Assembly: GCF_023634065.1 (NCBI RefSeq)
Contig: NZ_JALKCV010000001.1
Span: 771,209 to 835,208, forward strand
Direction: 5' to 3'
DNA from: Microbulbifer litoralis
GTDB lineage: Bacteria > Pseudomonadota > Gammaproteobacteria > Pseudomonadales > Cellvibrionaceae
DNA: 64,000 bases
Of the stretch, positions 37,534-46,077 are shown one piece after another. The stretch's first letter is position 1. Each line of letters opens with the position of its first letter. The notes under the pieces were generated by a model. The model ran no database searches and was not told the origin of the DNA. It saw nothing but the letters and a program-made list of their open reading frames with translations. The translations under genes were made by a program, and so were the position numbers.

Positions 37534-38760
37534 TCACCCGCAGGGGCAGGTGTTGTGGATTTGCAATTCGGGTTTGTGCGCCGCCGCCTGTTCCAGGCGC
37601 AGGCTCCAGAGGGCCGCGGCGATGGCCGCCAGCGGCACCAGTGCGGCCACCCAGGGCAGCGCCGTCAGTCCGGCGCCGCTGTCTATCACCGCGCCGCCCA
37701 GCCAGGCGCCGATGGCGTTGCCCAGGTTGAAGGCGGCAATATTGAAACTCGACGCCAGGCTCTGGCCGGCGCCGTCCACCTTGGACAGCACCCACATCTG
37801 CAGCGGCGGCACCGTGGCGAAGGCGGCGGCGCCGAGCAGGCCGACAAAGACCACCGCGAGAATCCGGCTCTGCACCGCAAAGGTCATCAGCCCCAGCACG
37901 ACCGCCAGCAACAGCAGGCTGCCGAGCACCGCGGGCACCGGCCAGCGGTCCGCAAGGCGCCCGCCGAGCAGGTTGCCTGCAACCAGGCCGGCGCCGAACA
38001 CCAGCAGGATCGGCGACACGGCGGATTCGGCGAAACCGCTGACTTCAGTGAGGATAGGTGCAATGTAGGTGAACACCGCGAACATGCCGCCAAAGCCCAG
38101 CACCGTCGTCAGCAGGCCCAGCATTACCGGTGCCCGGCTCAGCGCGCGCAGGTCGGCGCGCCAGTCGGGCCGCGCCGGTACGGCGCCGTCCCGCGGTACG
38201 AACAGCGCGATTACCGCCAGCGCCAGCACGCCGATCAGTGCCACCGCCCAGAAGGTGGTACGCCAGCCGTAGGCCTGGCCCAGCCAGGTACCGAAGGGCA
38301 CGCCGAGGATATTGGCCACCGTCAGGCCGGTGAACATGATGGCGATGGCCGATGCGCGGCGGTCCGTCGCCACCAGCCCGGTGGCGACCACGGAACCCAC
38401 GCCGAAGAAGGTACCGTGGGCAAAGGCCGTCACCACCCGCGCCAGCATCAGCGTCGCGTAGTTGGGGGCCAGTGCGCAGATGACATTGCCGACAATAAAG
38501 ACGCCCATCAGCACCAGCAGTGCGCGCTTGCGCGGCCAGGCGGCGGTCAGTGCGGTCATCGCCGGCGCCCCCACCACCACGCCCAGTGCGTAGCCGGAAA
38601 TCAGTACCCCGGCCGCCGATACAGACACCGACAGGTCGGCGCTCACCTGCAGCAGCAGCCCCATGATCACGAATTCGGTCACGCCGATACCGAAGGCGCC
38701 GGCGGCCAGGGCCAGCAGGGCCGGCGACAGTCCACTGGCGGCCGTTTCACTGCGCTGCAT
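37534..38760 (-). CDS. MFS transporter (YdhP/AraJ family)
   Basis: This 408-residue major facilitator has about twelve helices, with the family N-terminus ALAAGAFGIGVTEFVIMGLL and LISGYALGVVVGAP. It is clearly related to the transporter at 28162-29391. It is divergent from the LysR gene at 38889, and co-transcribed with the SDR downstream. The LysR protein is the likely regulator. It is probably an exporter of small molecules. Confidence 0.88.
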   Translation of the reverse strand: MQRSETAASGLSPALLALAAGAFGIGVTEFVIMGLLLQVSADLSVSVSAAGVLISGYALGVVVGAPAMTALTAAWPRKRALLVLMGVFIVGNVICALAPNYATLMLARVVTAFAHGTFFGVGSVVATGLVATDRRASAIAIMFTGLTVANILGVPFGTWLGQAYGWRTTFWAVALIGVLALAVIALFVPRDGAVPARPDWRADLRALSRAPVMLGLLTTVLGFGGMFAVFTYIAPILTEVSGFAESAVSPILLVFGAGLVAGNLLGGRLADRWPVPAVLGSLLLLAVVLGLMTFAVQSRILAVVFVGLLGAAAFATVPPLQMWVLSKVDGAGQSLASSFNIAAFNLGNAIGAWLGGAVIDSGAGLTALPWVAALVPLAAIAAALWSLRLEQAAAHKPELQIHNTCPCG

Positions 38761-38888
38761 ACATCTCTCTCCTCGAATTTCTCTCTTCGCATTTCTTTCT
38801 GCGGGTGGTAGCGGCGACTATTGTGGTATCCGGCGCGGCCACTGATAATTGGCTCTACCGATAAAAGACTTTCAAAGATTTTTTGAAA

Positions 38889-39800
38889 ATGCCCAATCTC
38901 AACGACCTGCAGCTTTTCCTGGAGGCGGCCCGCCTGGGCTCCCTGAGCGCCGCAGCGCGGCGGCTGGAGCGCACACCGGCGACTGCCAGTGCCAGCCTGA
39001 AGCGGCTGGAAGAGGAACTGAATGTCCGCCTGGTGGAGCGCAATACCCGCAGCCTGCGGCTGACCCCGGAGGGCCTGCTGTTCCGCGACAAGGTCGCGCC
39101 GGCCCTGGCCCTGCTCGACGAGGCACAGCACGCGGTGCACTACGACTGCGCGGATATCGGCGGCGAGATACGCCTGACCGCGCCGGTGGATTTCGCGCGA
39201 CAGTGGCTGCGGCCGCTGATGGATGCCTTCCAGGCACAGCACCCACAGGTGCACTTTGTGCTGCTGGCGGGGGACACGGTGCGCGATCTGGTCAACGAAC
39301 CGCTGGACCTGGCCCTGCGCTATGGCCAACTGCCGGATTCCGCGCTGGTGGCGCGGCAGCTGCTGGATAACCGCCGGGTTCTTGTGGGCTCGCCGGACTA
39401 TTTCACCCGCCATGGTCGCCCGGCGCACCCGCGCGAACTGGCGCGGCACAACTGCCTGATCTACTTCAACCGCGGCACCGCCTTCCGCCGCTGGCAGTTC
39501 CAGCGCGGGCGCGAATCGGTGGTGGTGGAAGTCAGTGGCGACCGCATCTGCAACGACGGTGCCCTGGTGCGGGAGTGGGCCCTGGACGGCGCCGGCCTGG
39601 CCTACAAGAGCGAACTGGATGTGCGGCAGGATCTGCAGGCGGGCCGCCTAGAGAGCGTATTCCGGGACTGGCGCGGCAACACGGCACCGCTCAATGCGGT
39701 CTACCCGGGCACCGGCCCCAGGCCGGTGCGGGTGCGCCGCTTTGTCGAGTTCCTGCGCGAGCAGTTGGGCGAGGAAAAAAATGGGGGAGAAACCGAATGA
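38889..39800 (+). CDS. LysR-family transcriptional regulator
   Basis: This 303-residue protein has an N-terminal winged helix (NDLQLFLEAARLGSLSAAARRLERTPATASASLKRLEEEL) and a periplasmic-binding-fold effector domain (GEIRLTAPVDFARQWL). It is divergent from the MFS-SDR operon, which it probably controls. The stop overlaps the next start as ATGA. The ATG at 38889 is preferred to a TTG 6 bases upstream. Confidence 0.92.
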   Translation: MPNLNDLQLFLEAARLGSLSAAARRLERTPATASASLKRLEEELNVRLVERNTRSLRLTPEGLLFRDKVAPALALLDEAQHAVHYDCADIGGEIRLTAPVDFARQWLRPLMDAFQAQHPQVHFVLLAGDTVRDLVNEPLDLALRYGQLPDSALVARQLLDNRRVLVGSPDYFTRHGRPAHPRELARHNCLIYFNRGTAFRRWQFQRGRESVVVEVSGDRICNDGALVREWALDGAGLAYKSELDVRQDLQAGRLESVFRDWRGNTAPLNAVYPGTGPRPVRVRRFVEFLREQLGEEKNGGETE

Positions 39801-40153
39801 AACCTTGGCACAGGAAACTCTGGCGCTGGGATACCGGCCGGCAGAATTCCGGTTACGAGAAAATGCTGCTCCTGGGCGCGAAGTGGCCCCTGCCGTTCGA
39901 TCTCTATTTGCTGCGCTTCAGTACCGGAAGCCGTATCCCGCCGCACACCGACCGGGTGCAGTCGGGCCGGCACTACCGCCTGAACATCGTGCTCCGGAAA
40001 GCCCGCGCCGGCGGCGACTTCCTGTGCGAGCAACCGATTTACACGAGCCCGCGGATAAAATATTTCCGCCCGGACAGGGCGGAGCATTCCGTCAGTGAAG
40101 TGAAAGCGGGTACGCGATATGTGCTCAGCCTGGGCTGGGTGCGGCGCGGTTGA
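39797..40153 (+). CDS. Small 2OG-Fe(II) oxygenase-like protein
   Basis: This 118-residue protein has an HxD pair (IPPHTDRV), a HYRLNIVLRKARAGGDF double-psi-strand segment, a later His (RAEHSVSEV) and Arg (TRYVLSLGWV). The order fits the HxD...H...R of a minimal 2-oxoglutarate/Fe(II) dioxygenase core. Its start overlaps the LysR stop (ATGA), so the two are co-translated. It is shorter than typical family members, and the substrate is unknown. Confidence 0.65.
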   Translation: MKPWHRKLWRWDTGRQNSGYEKMLLLGAKWPLPFDLYLLRFSTGSRIPPHTDRVQSGRHYRLNIVLRKARAGGDFLCEQPIYTSPRIKYFRPDRAEHSVSEVKAGTRYVLSLGWVRRG

Positions 40154-40231
40154 TGCGACCGACGCTCTGGCCTCGCGGAATATGCAAGGCAGTGCCCCCA
40201 TCATGCGTAGCCTTTACAGGCGCGAACCGTC

Positions 40232-40795
40232 CTATTCGCCCGCGACCCGGTAATCCACCCGGACAACGCCACCAACAAAACTGTTGGTCCGCAACAGTTT
40301 CAGCGGTCCCGGCATCGACCCTGGAACAAACAGCGGCTTTCCCGACCCCAGGAAAACGGGGAACACAAAGAAACGGAATTCGTCAATCAGGTGGTCGCGG
40401 GCGAGCGCCTGCACAACGCTCGCACTGCCGATCACCATCAGATCCCCGCCAGCACCGCTCTTGATATCCCGTAGTGCGGACAGCGCATTTTCCCCCAATA
40501 GCCGGGAATTGTTCCATTCGAGTTTACGTAGGGATCTGGAAAAGACCAGCTTCTGGATACGGTTCATTATCGGCTGCAGGGGCTCATCCGCGGCCGCCGG
40601 TGTGGGCCAGTAGCCGGACAGTTCGCGAAAGGTGGTGCCGCCCATCACCAATGCGTCCAGCTCCGCATATTGGGCGGCAAGATCTCGCTCCATATCGTCG
40701 CCAAAGGCAGAGACCACAAAATCCATCTCGCGCCCCGGCGGCCCCGCCATAAAGCCATCCATAGACAGGAATTCAAAAGCGATCAGTTTTTCCAT
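40232..40795 (-). CDS. Dihydrofolate-reductase-like (RibD C-terminal) protein
   Basis: This 187-residue protein belongs to the RibD_C/DHFR-like fold group: KLIAFEFLSMDGFMAGPPG at the start, ALVMGGTTFRELSGYWPTP, then GGDLMVIGSASVVQAL (NADPH site) and DEFRFFVFPVFLGSGKPLF. The ATG at 40795 has GGAGG 5 bases upstream. These proteins are numerous and mostly uncharacterised reductases. It stands alone. Confidence 0.88.
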   Translation of the reverse strand: MEKLIAFEFLSMDGFMAGPPGREMDFVVSAFGDDMERDLAAQYAELDALVMGGTTFRELSGYWPTPAAADEPLQPIMNRIQKLVFSRSLRKLEWNNSRLLGENALSALRDIKSGAGGDLMVIGSASVVQALARDHLIDEFRFFVFPVFLGSGKPLFVPGSMPGPLKLLRTNSFVGGVVRVDYRVAGE

Positions 40796-40870
40796 TCGAT
40801 CCTCCGCGACCATTGAGTGACATCAACCAGTCGAACGGAGAGGCACCATTTCTACCGTTTCAGATATATT

Positions 40871-41767
40871 TTATTCCTGTTCCCCCCGTCGCTGGCGCAG
40901 AAAATCGGCAAACGCCCGCAGCCTGGCCGGCAGATGCCGGCGCGATGGGTAGTAGAGATAAAATCCCGGCGACGGCGGGCACCAGTCCTCCAGCATGGAT
41001 TGCAGGCTGCCCCGCTCCAGGTGGCTGCGCACCGCCTGCTCCAGCAGCAGGCCGACTCCCCGGCCCTCGAGTACCGCCCGCAGCATCAGGTCGTTGTCGT
41101 TGGTGGTCACCGGGCCGTCCACGTGGATATCGCAGCGCTGCCCCCGCCGCTCGAACTCCCAGCGTTCCACCGCGCCGCTGCCGGTGTAGCGGTAGCGCAC
41201 GCAATCGTGTTCGAGCAGGTCCCGCGGGTGCCGTGGCGCATCGCGACCGGCCATGTAATCCGGGCTGGCTACCAACAGCCAGCGCAGCGGCTCGCCCACC
41301 GGCACGGCCACCATATCCTGCTCCAGCGCCTCCCCCAGGCGGATACCGGCATCGAAGCCCCGCGACACCAGGTCGGTCAGGTTGTCCTCCACCAGCAACT
41401 CGAGCCCAATCTGCGGATGGGCGCGGCTGAATTCGCCCAGTACCGGCTCCAGCAGATGGTCCGCGGCGATGCGGGGCAGGGTAATGCGCAGGGTCCCCGA
41501 CGGTGTGGCGCCATGCCGGTGCAGCCGCTCCACCGCGTCATCGATTTCCGCCAGCGCGGGAGCGATGCGTTGCAGGAATTCGCTACCGGCCTCGGTCAGC
41601 CCCACCCGGCGGGTCGTGCGGTGCAGCAGGCGCGTTCCCAGCCGCGCTTCCAACTGGCTGATGGACTGGCTGAGCGCCGGCGGCGAGACTTCCAGCTCCG
41701 CCGCCGCGCGGGTAAAGCTGGCGTGGCGGGCGACACAGGCAAAGGCGCGCAATGTATCGGTCTGCAT
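40871..41767 (-). CDS. LysR-family transcriptional regulator
   Basis: This 298-residue protein has an N-terminal helix-turn-helix (DTLRAFACVARHASFTRAAAELEVSPPALSQSISQLEARLG) and a ligand domain (GTLRITLPRIAADHLLEP). It is divergent from the SDR/quinol-monooxygenase operon, with an AT-rich 120-base gap holding both promoters, so it probably regulates that operon. Confidence 0.92.
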   Translation of the reverse strand: MQTDTLRAFACVARHASFTRAAAELEVSPPALSQSISQLEARLGTRLLHRTTRRVGLTEAGSEFLQRIAPALAEIDDAVERLHRHGATPSGTLRITLPRIAADHLLEPVLGEFSRAHPQIGLELLVEDNLTDLVSRGFDAGIRLGEALEQDMVAVPVGEPLRWLLVASPDYMAGRDAPRHPRDLLEHDCVRYRYTGSGAVERWEFERRGQRCDIHVDGPVTTNDNDLMLRAVLEGRGVGLLLEQAVRSHLERGSLQSMLEDWCPPSPGFYLYYPSRRHLPARLRAFADFLRQRRGEQE

Positions 41768-41887
41768 GACAATTATTAAAATTTACTTAATAAAGAGTAA
41801 AGATAATTGCTGTTTTTCTGCCCAATCACAATCCCTAACCTGCGACTGCACCGGCGCCCTGCGCGCCAGACCAACAAGGAGCAGTCA

Positions 41888-42670
41888 ATGACCAACACCA
41901 TTCCCACTTCCAACAACAACCTGCAGGGGCGCGTCGCCATCGTCACTGGCGCCAGTTCCGGGATCGGCCGAGCCAGCGCAGTCGAGCTGGCCGCGCGCGG
42001 TGCCAGGGTCGTGGCGGCCGCGCGCCGCGAGCAGGAACTGGAACAGCTGGTGGCCGAAGTCCGCGAGCGCGGCGGCGAGGCGCTGGCGGTGCGGACCGAC
42101 ACCACCCGCGAGAGCGATATCGAACAGCTGGTGGCAGCGACCCTGGCCGAATACGGCGGCATCGATATCCTGTTCAACAACGCCGGCACCGAGGGCACTT
42201 TCGCGCCGCTGCAGGAGCAGACTGCGGAGACCTACGACCAGGTTTTCGCCCCCAATGTGCGCGGCGCCTTCCTGGCAATGAAGCACGTGGGAAAAGTGAT
42301 GCTGGAACGGGGCGCAGGCTCGATTATCAACAACGCCTCCATGGGCGGTGTGATCGGCTTCGAGAACGGCGCCCTGTATATCGCCAGCAAGCACGCGGTG
42401 CTGGGCATGACCAAGACCGCGTCCATCGAGTGGTTCCGCCGCGGCGTGCGCGTCAATGCGCTCTGCCCCGGCGTCATCGACACAGCCATGACTGCCGGCC
42501 GCATCTGGCCTTCGGCGGAGGCCATGCAGGATTTCGCCCGCGACACTATCGCCGGGCGCGCCGGCAGTCCCGGTGAGATGGCCCGGGTAGTCGCTTTCCT
42601 GGCTTCCGACGACGCCTCATTTATCTCCGGCCACGGCCTGCTGGCCGACGGCGGCTACAGCATTGCCTGA
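41888..42670 (+). CDS. SDR-family oxidoreductase
   Basis: This 260-residue short-chain dehydrogenase has VTGASSGIGRASA, NNAGTEGTF, a Ser in INNASMGG and YIASKHAVLG, followed by the C-terminal SGHGLLADGGYS. AAGGAG lies 7 bases before the ATG. It is co-transcribed with the small monooxygenase and divergent from LysR. The partner suggests quinone or electrophile metabolism, but the substrate is unknown. Confidence 0.9.
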   Translation: MTNTIPTSNNNLQGRVAIVTGASSGIGRASAVELAARGARVVAAARREQELEQLVAEVRERGGEALAVRTDTTRESDIEQLVAATLAEYGGIDILFNNAGTEGTFAPLQEQTAETYDQVFAPNVRGAFLAMKHVGKVMLERGAGSIINNASMGGVIGFENGALYIASKHAVLGMTKTASIEWFRRGVRVNALCPGVIDTAMTAGRIWPSAEAMQDFARDTIAGRAGSPGEMARVVAFLASDDASFISGHGLLADGGYSIA

Positions 42671-42690
42671 ACCCGATTGAGGAGAACGTG

Positions 42691-43008
42691 ATGGAAAAAC
42701 CATTGACCCTGGTCGCCTTTATCCGCGCCCGCACCGGTCGGGAGGAAGAGCTCGGCCGCCGACTGCAGGCACTGGTGGAACCAACCCGCCGGGAAGCCGG
42801 CTGTATCAACTACGACCTGCATCGCTCCGGCGAGGACCCGGCGCTGTGGATGCTGTACGAGAACTGGCACTCACAGGACGATCTGGATCGGCATTTTGAA
42901 ACGCCCTATCTGCGGGATTTCCTCGAGCGAGCCGACGAGGTGTTGGCTGAAGGCATGGACTTGAGATACTTCTCGCCGCTACTCGCCGATAAGACGGATA
43001 AACGTTGA
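42691..43008 (+). CDS. Antibiotic biosynthesis monooxygenase (YgiN-like) family protein
   Basis: This 105-residue ABM-fold ferredoxin-like protein reads PLTLVAFIRARTGREEELGRRLQALVEPTRREAGCINYDLHRSGEDPALWMLYENW. YgiN-type members act on quinols. The ATG is 20 bases after the SDR stop, with GGAG upstream, so the two form an operon. The C-terminal YFSPL is usual. Confidence 0.88.
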   Translation: MEKPLTLVAFIRARTGREEELGRRLQALVEPTRREAGCINYDLHRSGEDPALWMLYENWHSQDDLDRHFETPYLRDFLERADEVLAEGMDLRYFSPLLADKTDKR

Positions 43009-43078
43009 TACCGTCTGCCTGCTCGAGTCGCGGAACCTGGGCAATCAGGTTCGTTAGAGGAAAAACAGGATGGTCAAC

Positions 43079-43102
43079 GGCCCGGCCCGAAAGGGCCGGG
43101 CC
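43079..43102. repeat. Strong GAAA-loop hairpin between convergent genes
   Basis: The 10-base stem GGCCCGGCCC pairs with GGGCCGGGCC around a GAAA tetraloop. It lies between the convergent stops at 43008 and 43108. There is no T-run on either side, so it may be a factor-dependent transcript-end structure. Confidence 0.6.
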
Positions 43103-43107
43103 ACCGC

Positions 43108-43518
43108 TCACTCCGCACCCTGGAGCGCGGCCTGGTCCATCCACATGGTTTCCCAGATATGCCCATCCGGATCCTGGAAGGAGCGGCCGTACATAAAACC
43201 GTAGTCCTGGGGATCCCGGAACTCCGTGCCGCCCGCCTCCAGCGCTTTGTCCACCAACTGATCCACCGCTTCGCGGCTGTCGGCGGACAGGCAGACCAAT
43301 ACCTCGGTACTGCTTCTGGCGTCGCTGATACTGCCGGGGATAAAGCTCTTGAACTTTTCGTGGGTCAGCAGCATGACGAAAATATCGTCGCTGACAACCA
43401 TACAGGTGGCGCTTTCATCGGTGAATTGGGGATTGAAACTGAACCCCAGATGGGAAAAGAACTCAACGGAAGCTCCCAGGTCGGCAACCGGGAGATTGAC
43501 AAATATTTTCTTCGACAT
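43108..43518 (-). CDS. VOC-family glyoxalase-like protein
   Basis: This 136-residue protein has a lactoylglutathione-lyase-type N-terminus (KIFVNLPVADLGASVEFFSHLGFSFNPQFTD), a KFKSFIPG loop and the C-terminal DYGFMYGRSFQDPDGHIWETMWMD. It resembles the YkcA-like VOC group. The activity is unknown. The next minus-strand gene upstream is a GNAT acetyltransferase, which ends 84 bases before this gene's start. Confidence 0.88.
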   Translation of the reverse strand: MSKKIFVNLPVADLGASVEFFSHLGFSFNPQFTDESATCMVVSDDIFVMLLTHEKFKSFIPGSISDARSSTEVLVCLSADSREAVDQLVDKALEAGGTEFRDPQDYGFMYGRSFQDPDGHIWETMWMDQAALQGAE

Positions 43519-43602
43519 GACGTTTCCTCAACAGGAGAGATTGATGACACTCACCAGCTAATCGAAGGGCCGGGCGGTAAATCGACTGCCCTTCGAATAT
43601 TT

Positions 43603-44181
43603 TTAGCGGCTGCCGGAGGCAGACATATCGCCGCTGGTAAGGCGCTCCCGCCACTGCTCCCGGCCAATCTGCCACTCCACCTGCTGCCAACCCCGCGCCG
43701 CCATCCACTCCGGTGCCGGCCGCACTACGGCCCGGGCACCGAGGGATTCCGCCAGGCGGGCGATACGCGAATTGGCACTGACGGTGCCGCCGTAGATTTC
43801 CCGCAATTCCAGCCCGGTGAAGCCGAATTCCGCCAGCGCCACCATCACTTCAACGGCATAGCGATAACGGCCCCAGTAGTCCGGCGCCAGCTCGATGCCC
43901 AGTTCCGTAGCCGGGGAGGCCGGCTCATCGCGGCGCAGGCCGCAACAACCGATCAGTGTCTGTCCGGCGTCGCGCCGCACAATTGCCAACTGGTAGTTGC
44001 ATCTCGGCTCCTCTCCGGCCCAGCGGGAGAAGAGTTCGAACAGTTCCCTCGCGTGGTCGGGATGCGATTGTGCCTCGCCGTAGAATTCGGCCGAGCGCGG
44101 GTCCGCGTGGTAGGCCTCGAACGCGGGCCAGTCCTCGGCCTCGAAGTCCCGCAACAGGAATCTCCGGGTTTCTATTTTCAT
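43603..44181 (-). CDS. GNAT-family acetyltransferase (RimJ/RimL type)
   Basis: This 192-residue protein begins KIETRRFLLRDFEAEDWPAF, then TLIGCCGL and ELGIELAPDYWGRYRYAVEVMVAL (the acetyl-CoA loop region), and SANSRIARLAESLG. The order matches RimJ/RimL-like N-acetyltransferases. The acceptor substrate is unknown. It is read toward the VOC gene; a divergent repeat lies upstream. Confidence 0.85.
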   Translation of the reverse strand: MKIETRRFLLRDFEAEDWPAFEAYHADPRSAEFYGEAQSHPDHARELFELFSRWAGEEPRCNYQLAIVRRDAGQTLIGCCGLRRDEPASPATELGIELAPDYWGRYRYAVEVMVALAEFGFTGLELREIYGGTVSANSRIARLAESLGARAVVRPAPEWMAARGWQQVEWQIGREQWRERLTSGDMSASGSR

Positions 44182-44216
44182 CCTGTTCCTTTTTTGTCTG
44201 GTGGGCCGTTTGTAAA

Positions 44217-44330
44217 GTTCGGTAACAAGGGAGCACAGCCAAAGTGTTCAGATCAAGGCGAGAAAGCGCAGGAATAGGGTTCTATTTCAAGCTTTCTCAA
44301 CGCAGAGCTGGGCGATTTGGCGACGCGAAC
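44217..44330 (+). repeat. TCAAGGCG-type dispersed palindromic repeat, copy 1
   Basis: Inside 44217-44330, ATCAAGGCGAGAAAG pairs with CTTTCTCAACGC in a stem, with GGAATAGGG...CTATT in the loop region. The 114-base unit aligns, after reverse complementing, with 44883-44984. The two copies flank the SnoaL-like gene in inverted orientation. Confidence 0.7.
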
Positions 44331-44370
44331 AGTTACACAACTTTCCGCATGGACCACTAGCCAACTTGCA

Positions 44371-44769
44371 TCAGGCATCGGCCACCAGCAGGTTGGCGTC
44401 GCGCGCCAGCAGCCACCTGCCGGACTCCTTTCTGAAAACCGTCAGCGTATGCCCGCTTCTCCGGATCGGGGAACCACCGGGCGGCGTGGCGACCACGGCC
44501 AGCTTTTGCCACATGAAAGCAAAGTCCCCGCAAATCTCGACTTCCTGGATATCATTGCAGGCATCGAATCCGGGAGCGCCTTCACCCGACTGCGCCTGCG
44601 CGGCCGCAGCGAAGTCGTTTTTACCCATCGGTGGCTGACCGGCGACCAGAAAAACGGCATCGTCGGTCATCAGAGACAATACGCGCTCTGCATCCCCGGC
44701 CTTGGTTGCCTCCATCCAGGTAGAGACCAGCTGGCGTATTTCCTGTTCGTCTTTTTCTTCATTGTTCAT
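44371..44769 (-). CDS. SnoaL-like/DUF4440 family protein
   Basis: This 132-residue NTF2-like fold protein begins DEQEIRQLVSTWMEATKAGDAERVLSLMTDDAVFL and ends SGHTLTVFRKESGRWLLARDANLL, typical of SgcJ/EcaC-type DUF4440 proteins. It is probably a small ligand-binding or isomerase-like protein, with no known function here. It lies between two inverted copies of the TCAAGGCG repeat. Confidence 0.85.
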   Translation of the reverse strand: MNNEEKDEQEIRQLVSTWMEATKAGDAERVLSLMTDDAVFLVAGQPPMGKNDFAAAAQAQSGEGAPGFDACNDIQEVEICGDFAFMWQKLAVVATPPGGSPIRRSGHTLTVFRKESGRWLLARDANLLVADA

Positions 44770-45404
44770 ACTGGATTCCCCTGAACCGGATTTTCAGTGA
44801 TCTTAGCGGGCCACCTCCAGTCATTGCGAGGGGGTCCAATAGATATTACCTCTTAGTGGTCCGCTCGCAAAACCAGGGACCAGTTCGCTTCGCCAAATCG
44901 TCAAGCTCTACGTTGAGAAAGAATAGAAACAACACTGCTATTCCAGCACTTTCTCGCCTTGACCGCGCTCCTTTGTTCGCGAACTTCCCGCACAGCACAT
45001 TAGTCATAACAATATGGCCTATTATTTCAAATCGAAATAGCGCTGGCCATGCTCGAGCGAGGCTCTCCACAACCCCGAGTGAAGCCCTGCCGACTCCCTG
45101 GCACTTCCGCACGACACACTATTTTCAATCCGCTCTATCAGGCTTCGGTGTCATGCCCAATCGGTGTAATGGCGCCAAAATCAGCACCTTAGTATGCCTT
45201 CCACTTGCCGTGGCTGCGTCTGCGGCGGGCCCTTTCTGCGGGGGATGCCGGGGCACATCGGCAATCCGCTCTGGGGAAATCAATGCTCGTTATCGCGTCG
45301 CCGTGACGTGCGGGAAATTGTTGCCCCGCGAATGCGCGCGGATCGGGTAAGGCTCGCAAGTGGCCGCTGTTCGCGGCGGTCGACGCAAAAAAGAGAGGTG
45401 TGCA
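44770..45404. other. Intergenic region with repeat copy 2
   Basis: No supported gene is seen in 635 bases. It holds the inverted TCAAGGCG repeat (44883-44984) and the promoter and leader of the L,D-transpeptidase. Reading frames of up to 164 codons here start within the repeat and have no family likeness. Confidence 0.5.
44883..44984 (-). repeat. TCAAGGCG-type dispersed palindromic repeat, copy 2
   Basis: The reverse complement of 44883-44984 aligns with 44217-44330: GTTCG...AACAA, TCAAGGCGAGAAAGTGCTGG, CTTTCTCAACGTAGAGCTTG and CGATTTGGCGAAGCGAAC recur with few changes. Confidence 0.7.
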
Positions 45405-46010
45405 ATGCAAAGATATTCATCGCTGCTGAAAAAGATGGGGGCGCTTACCGGGGCACTGGTGCTCGGTGGCGCGGTTCTCTCCAGTCCTCCGGCCCAGGCC
45501 GTGGACTACGGCTACAAATTCCTCCGGGAAGGTACGACGTACCAGGACCGCTTCGCCGGGCAGACCTCATGGAACCCGGCCGTGGGCGGCGCGGCCCGGA
45601 TCACGATCGACCTGAGTGAACAGAGAGCCTACTTCTACAAGGGCGGCCGCCTTGCCGGTGTTTCACCGGTATCCACCGGCATGGCCGGTCATCGCACCCC
45701 CACCGGGAACTTTCGCATTTCGGAGAAGAAAGTGAATCACCGCTCCAATCTCTACGGTCACTATGTCAGCCGCAGGGGTTATGTACTGCGCAGCAATGTA
45801 GACGTACGCCGAGACCGCCGGCCGCCTGGGGCCGTTTTCCGCGGTGCATCCATGGACTTTATGATGCGCATCAACGGCGCCATCACCATGCACGCGGGCC
45901 GGGTGCCCGGTTATCCGGCCTCCCACGGCTGCATCCGCCTGCCCTGGCATATGGCGAAGATCTTCTTTTCCCACGCGTCGGTGGGCACAAAGGTTTCCGT
46001 CGTCCCCTGA
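45405..46010 (+). CDS. L,D-transpeptidase (YkuD domain), secreted
   Basis: This 201-residue protein has a signal peptide (cleavage after Ala32, PPAQA). Its YkuD domain carries the catalytic motif HAGRVPGYPASHGCIRLP, with nucleophile C176 and the SHGCIR signature. RITIDLSEQRAYFYKGGR is the usual domain start. Such periplasmic enzymes form 3-3 peptidoglycan crosslinks or attach lipoproteins. The ATG at 45405 has GAGAGG 6 bases upstream. A bidirectional terminator follows. Confidence 0.92.
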   Translation: MQRYSSLLKKMGALTGALVLGGAVLSSPPAQAVDYGYKFLREGTTYQDRFAGQTSWNPAVGGAARITIDLSEQRAYFYKGGRLAGVSPVSTGMAGHRTPTGNFRISEKKVNHRSNLYGHYVSRRGYVLRSNVDVRRDRRPPGAVFRGASMDFMMRINGAITMHAGRVPGYPASHGCIRLPWHMAKIFFSHASVGTKVSVVP

Positions 46011-46028
46011 TCACTGACGGAAGGCTCA

Positions 46029-46062
46029 CAAAAAAGCCGAAGCAATGGCTTCGGCTTTTTTG
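46029..46062. terminator. Bidirectional rho-independent terminator
   Basis: AAAAAAGCCGAAGC-AATG-GCTTCGGCTTTTTT is a perfect stem flanked by an A-run and a T-run. It lies between the L,D-transpeptidase stop and the convergent AGCS transporter stop, and can serve both. Confidence 0.92.
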
Positions 46063-46077
46063 TGATTGGCGCGGGAG

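Noticed and set aside
43079..43102. Classical terminator
   Set aside because: The hairpin is very strong but has no T-run on either strand, so it is listed as a repeat/hairpin instead.
44856..45350. Open reading frame of 164 codons on the plus strand
   Set aside because: It starts inside the TCAAGGCG repeat, has no ribosome site and no recognisable family; its length is expected by chance in this GC-rich DNA.
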